Assembly: GCA_013824045.1 (NCBI GenBank)
Contig: PNND01000230.1
Coordinates: 1 to 6,157, forward strand
Direction of reading: 5' to 3'
Source: Rhodobacter sp.
Lineage (GTDB): Bacteria > Pseudomonadota > Alphaproteobacteria > Rhodobacterales > Rhodobacteraceae
Length of the DNA stretch: 6,157 nt
Made by a program: the position numbers and the translations under genes. Each line of letters starts with the position of its first letter. Position 1 is the first letter of the stretch. Shown here one piece after another: positions 5,828 to 6,157 of this stretch. The notes under the pieces were generated by a model. That model ran no database searches, had not been told where the DNA came from, and worked only from the letters and a program-made list of their open reading frames with translations.

Positions 5828-6157
5828 GCCTTCGCCCCCTTCTTGCCCGACCCGATCATCGGCGCGGCGCTGGGGTCCAGCGGCCAGCGGGGGCGGGCGA
5901 TCAGATCGGCTGCCTCACCCAGCCCGGCGCGATAGCGTTCAATCCCCGCCCAAGCGATCATCGCGGCATTATCGGTGCAAAGGCGTAGCGGCGGGGCGAC
6001 AAAGCGTACCTGAAAATCCTCGCAAACAGTCTCTAACAAGGCCCGAATACGCGTGTTTGCTGCCACACCCCCCGCAACGGCCAGCGCAGGTTGTTCGGGT
6101 GCAGAGTCCAGATACACCGCCAGCGCGCGGCGGGTTTTTTCGGCCAGAACCGCCGCG
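5824..6157 (-). CDS. tsaD: tRNA N6-adenosine threonylcarbamoyltransferase, C-terminal part (5' end outside window)
   Basis: About 110 C-terminal residues are visible; the gene continues beyond the right edge. TsaD (YgjD/Kae1/Gcp family, ASKHA fold), with TsaB and TsaE, transfers the threonylcarbamoyl group to A37 of tRNAs reading ANN codons, forming t6A. Signatures are [15 protein letters not shown], the block [24 protein letters not shown] (its Asp is the expected metal ligand), and a family-like tail ending [15 protein letters not shown] with a basic GKKGAKA end. The segment before it ([16 protein letters not shown]) continues the frame to the window edge, so the GTG at 6115-6117 is internal and not a start. 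The stop overlaps the gpsA ATG by four bases. The conserved N-terminal metal-binding HxxxH motif lies outside the window. Confidence 0.97.
   Translation of the reverse strand, partial: AAVLAEKTRRALAVYLDSAPEQPALAVAGGVAANTRIRALLETVCEDFQVRFVAPPLRLCTDNAAMIAWAGIERYRAGLGEAADLIARPRWPLDPSAAPMIGSGKKGAKA

Overview
The window looks like ordinary chromosomal DNA from an alphaproteobacterium, most likely of the Rhodobacteraceae/Paracoccaceae (Rhodobacterales). The evidence is high GC with GC-rich third codon positions, the sequences of the ahcY, DUF2853, H-NS-like and EVE products, and a tsaD-gpsA-YciI-EVE gene order that I recall from this group. No mobile element, CRISPR array, tRNA or rRNA was seen.

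Left part (1-1961): the end of an H-NS/HvrA-type nucleoid protein gene (+) runs tail to tail into a GcvA-like LysR regulator gene (-); their two stop codons abut with no base between them. After a 235-base gap that includes an AT-rich lysR upstream region and a puzzling start-less reading frame comes a YfbR-like HD-domain phosphohydrolase gene (-).

Middle (1923-4169): the HD gene is divergent from ahcY (+), which encodes S-adenosylhomocysteine hydrolase of the activated methyl cycle. ahcY has a recognisable sigma70-type promoter, a good Shine-Dalgarno and a strong GC-rich terminator. A single-gene unit for a DUF2853 protein (+) follows, ending in its own hairpin.

Right part (4126-6157): a compact minus-strand operon reads, in transcription order, tsaD (3' part only; tRNA t6A synthesis), gpsA (glycerol-3-phosphate dehydrogenase for phospholipid synthesis), a YciI-family protein and an EVE-domain protein. 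The junctions are an ATGA overlap, a 3-base gap and a TGATG overlap, so the four genes are probably transcribed together and translationally coupled. It converges on the DUF2853 gene across a 222-base spacer holding two hairpins.

I found no clear novel system. The points most worth a second look are the unexplained minus-strand frame after the HD gene, the stop-to-stop junction of the H-NS and LysR genes, and the conserved but functionally unclear YciI-EVE pair behind tsaD and gpsA.
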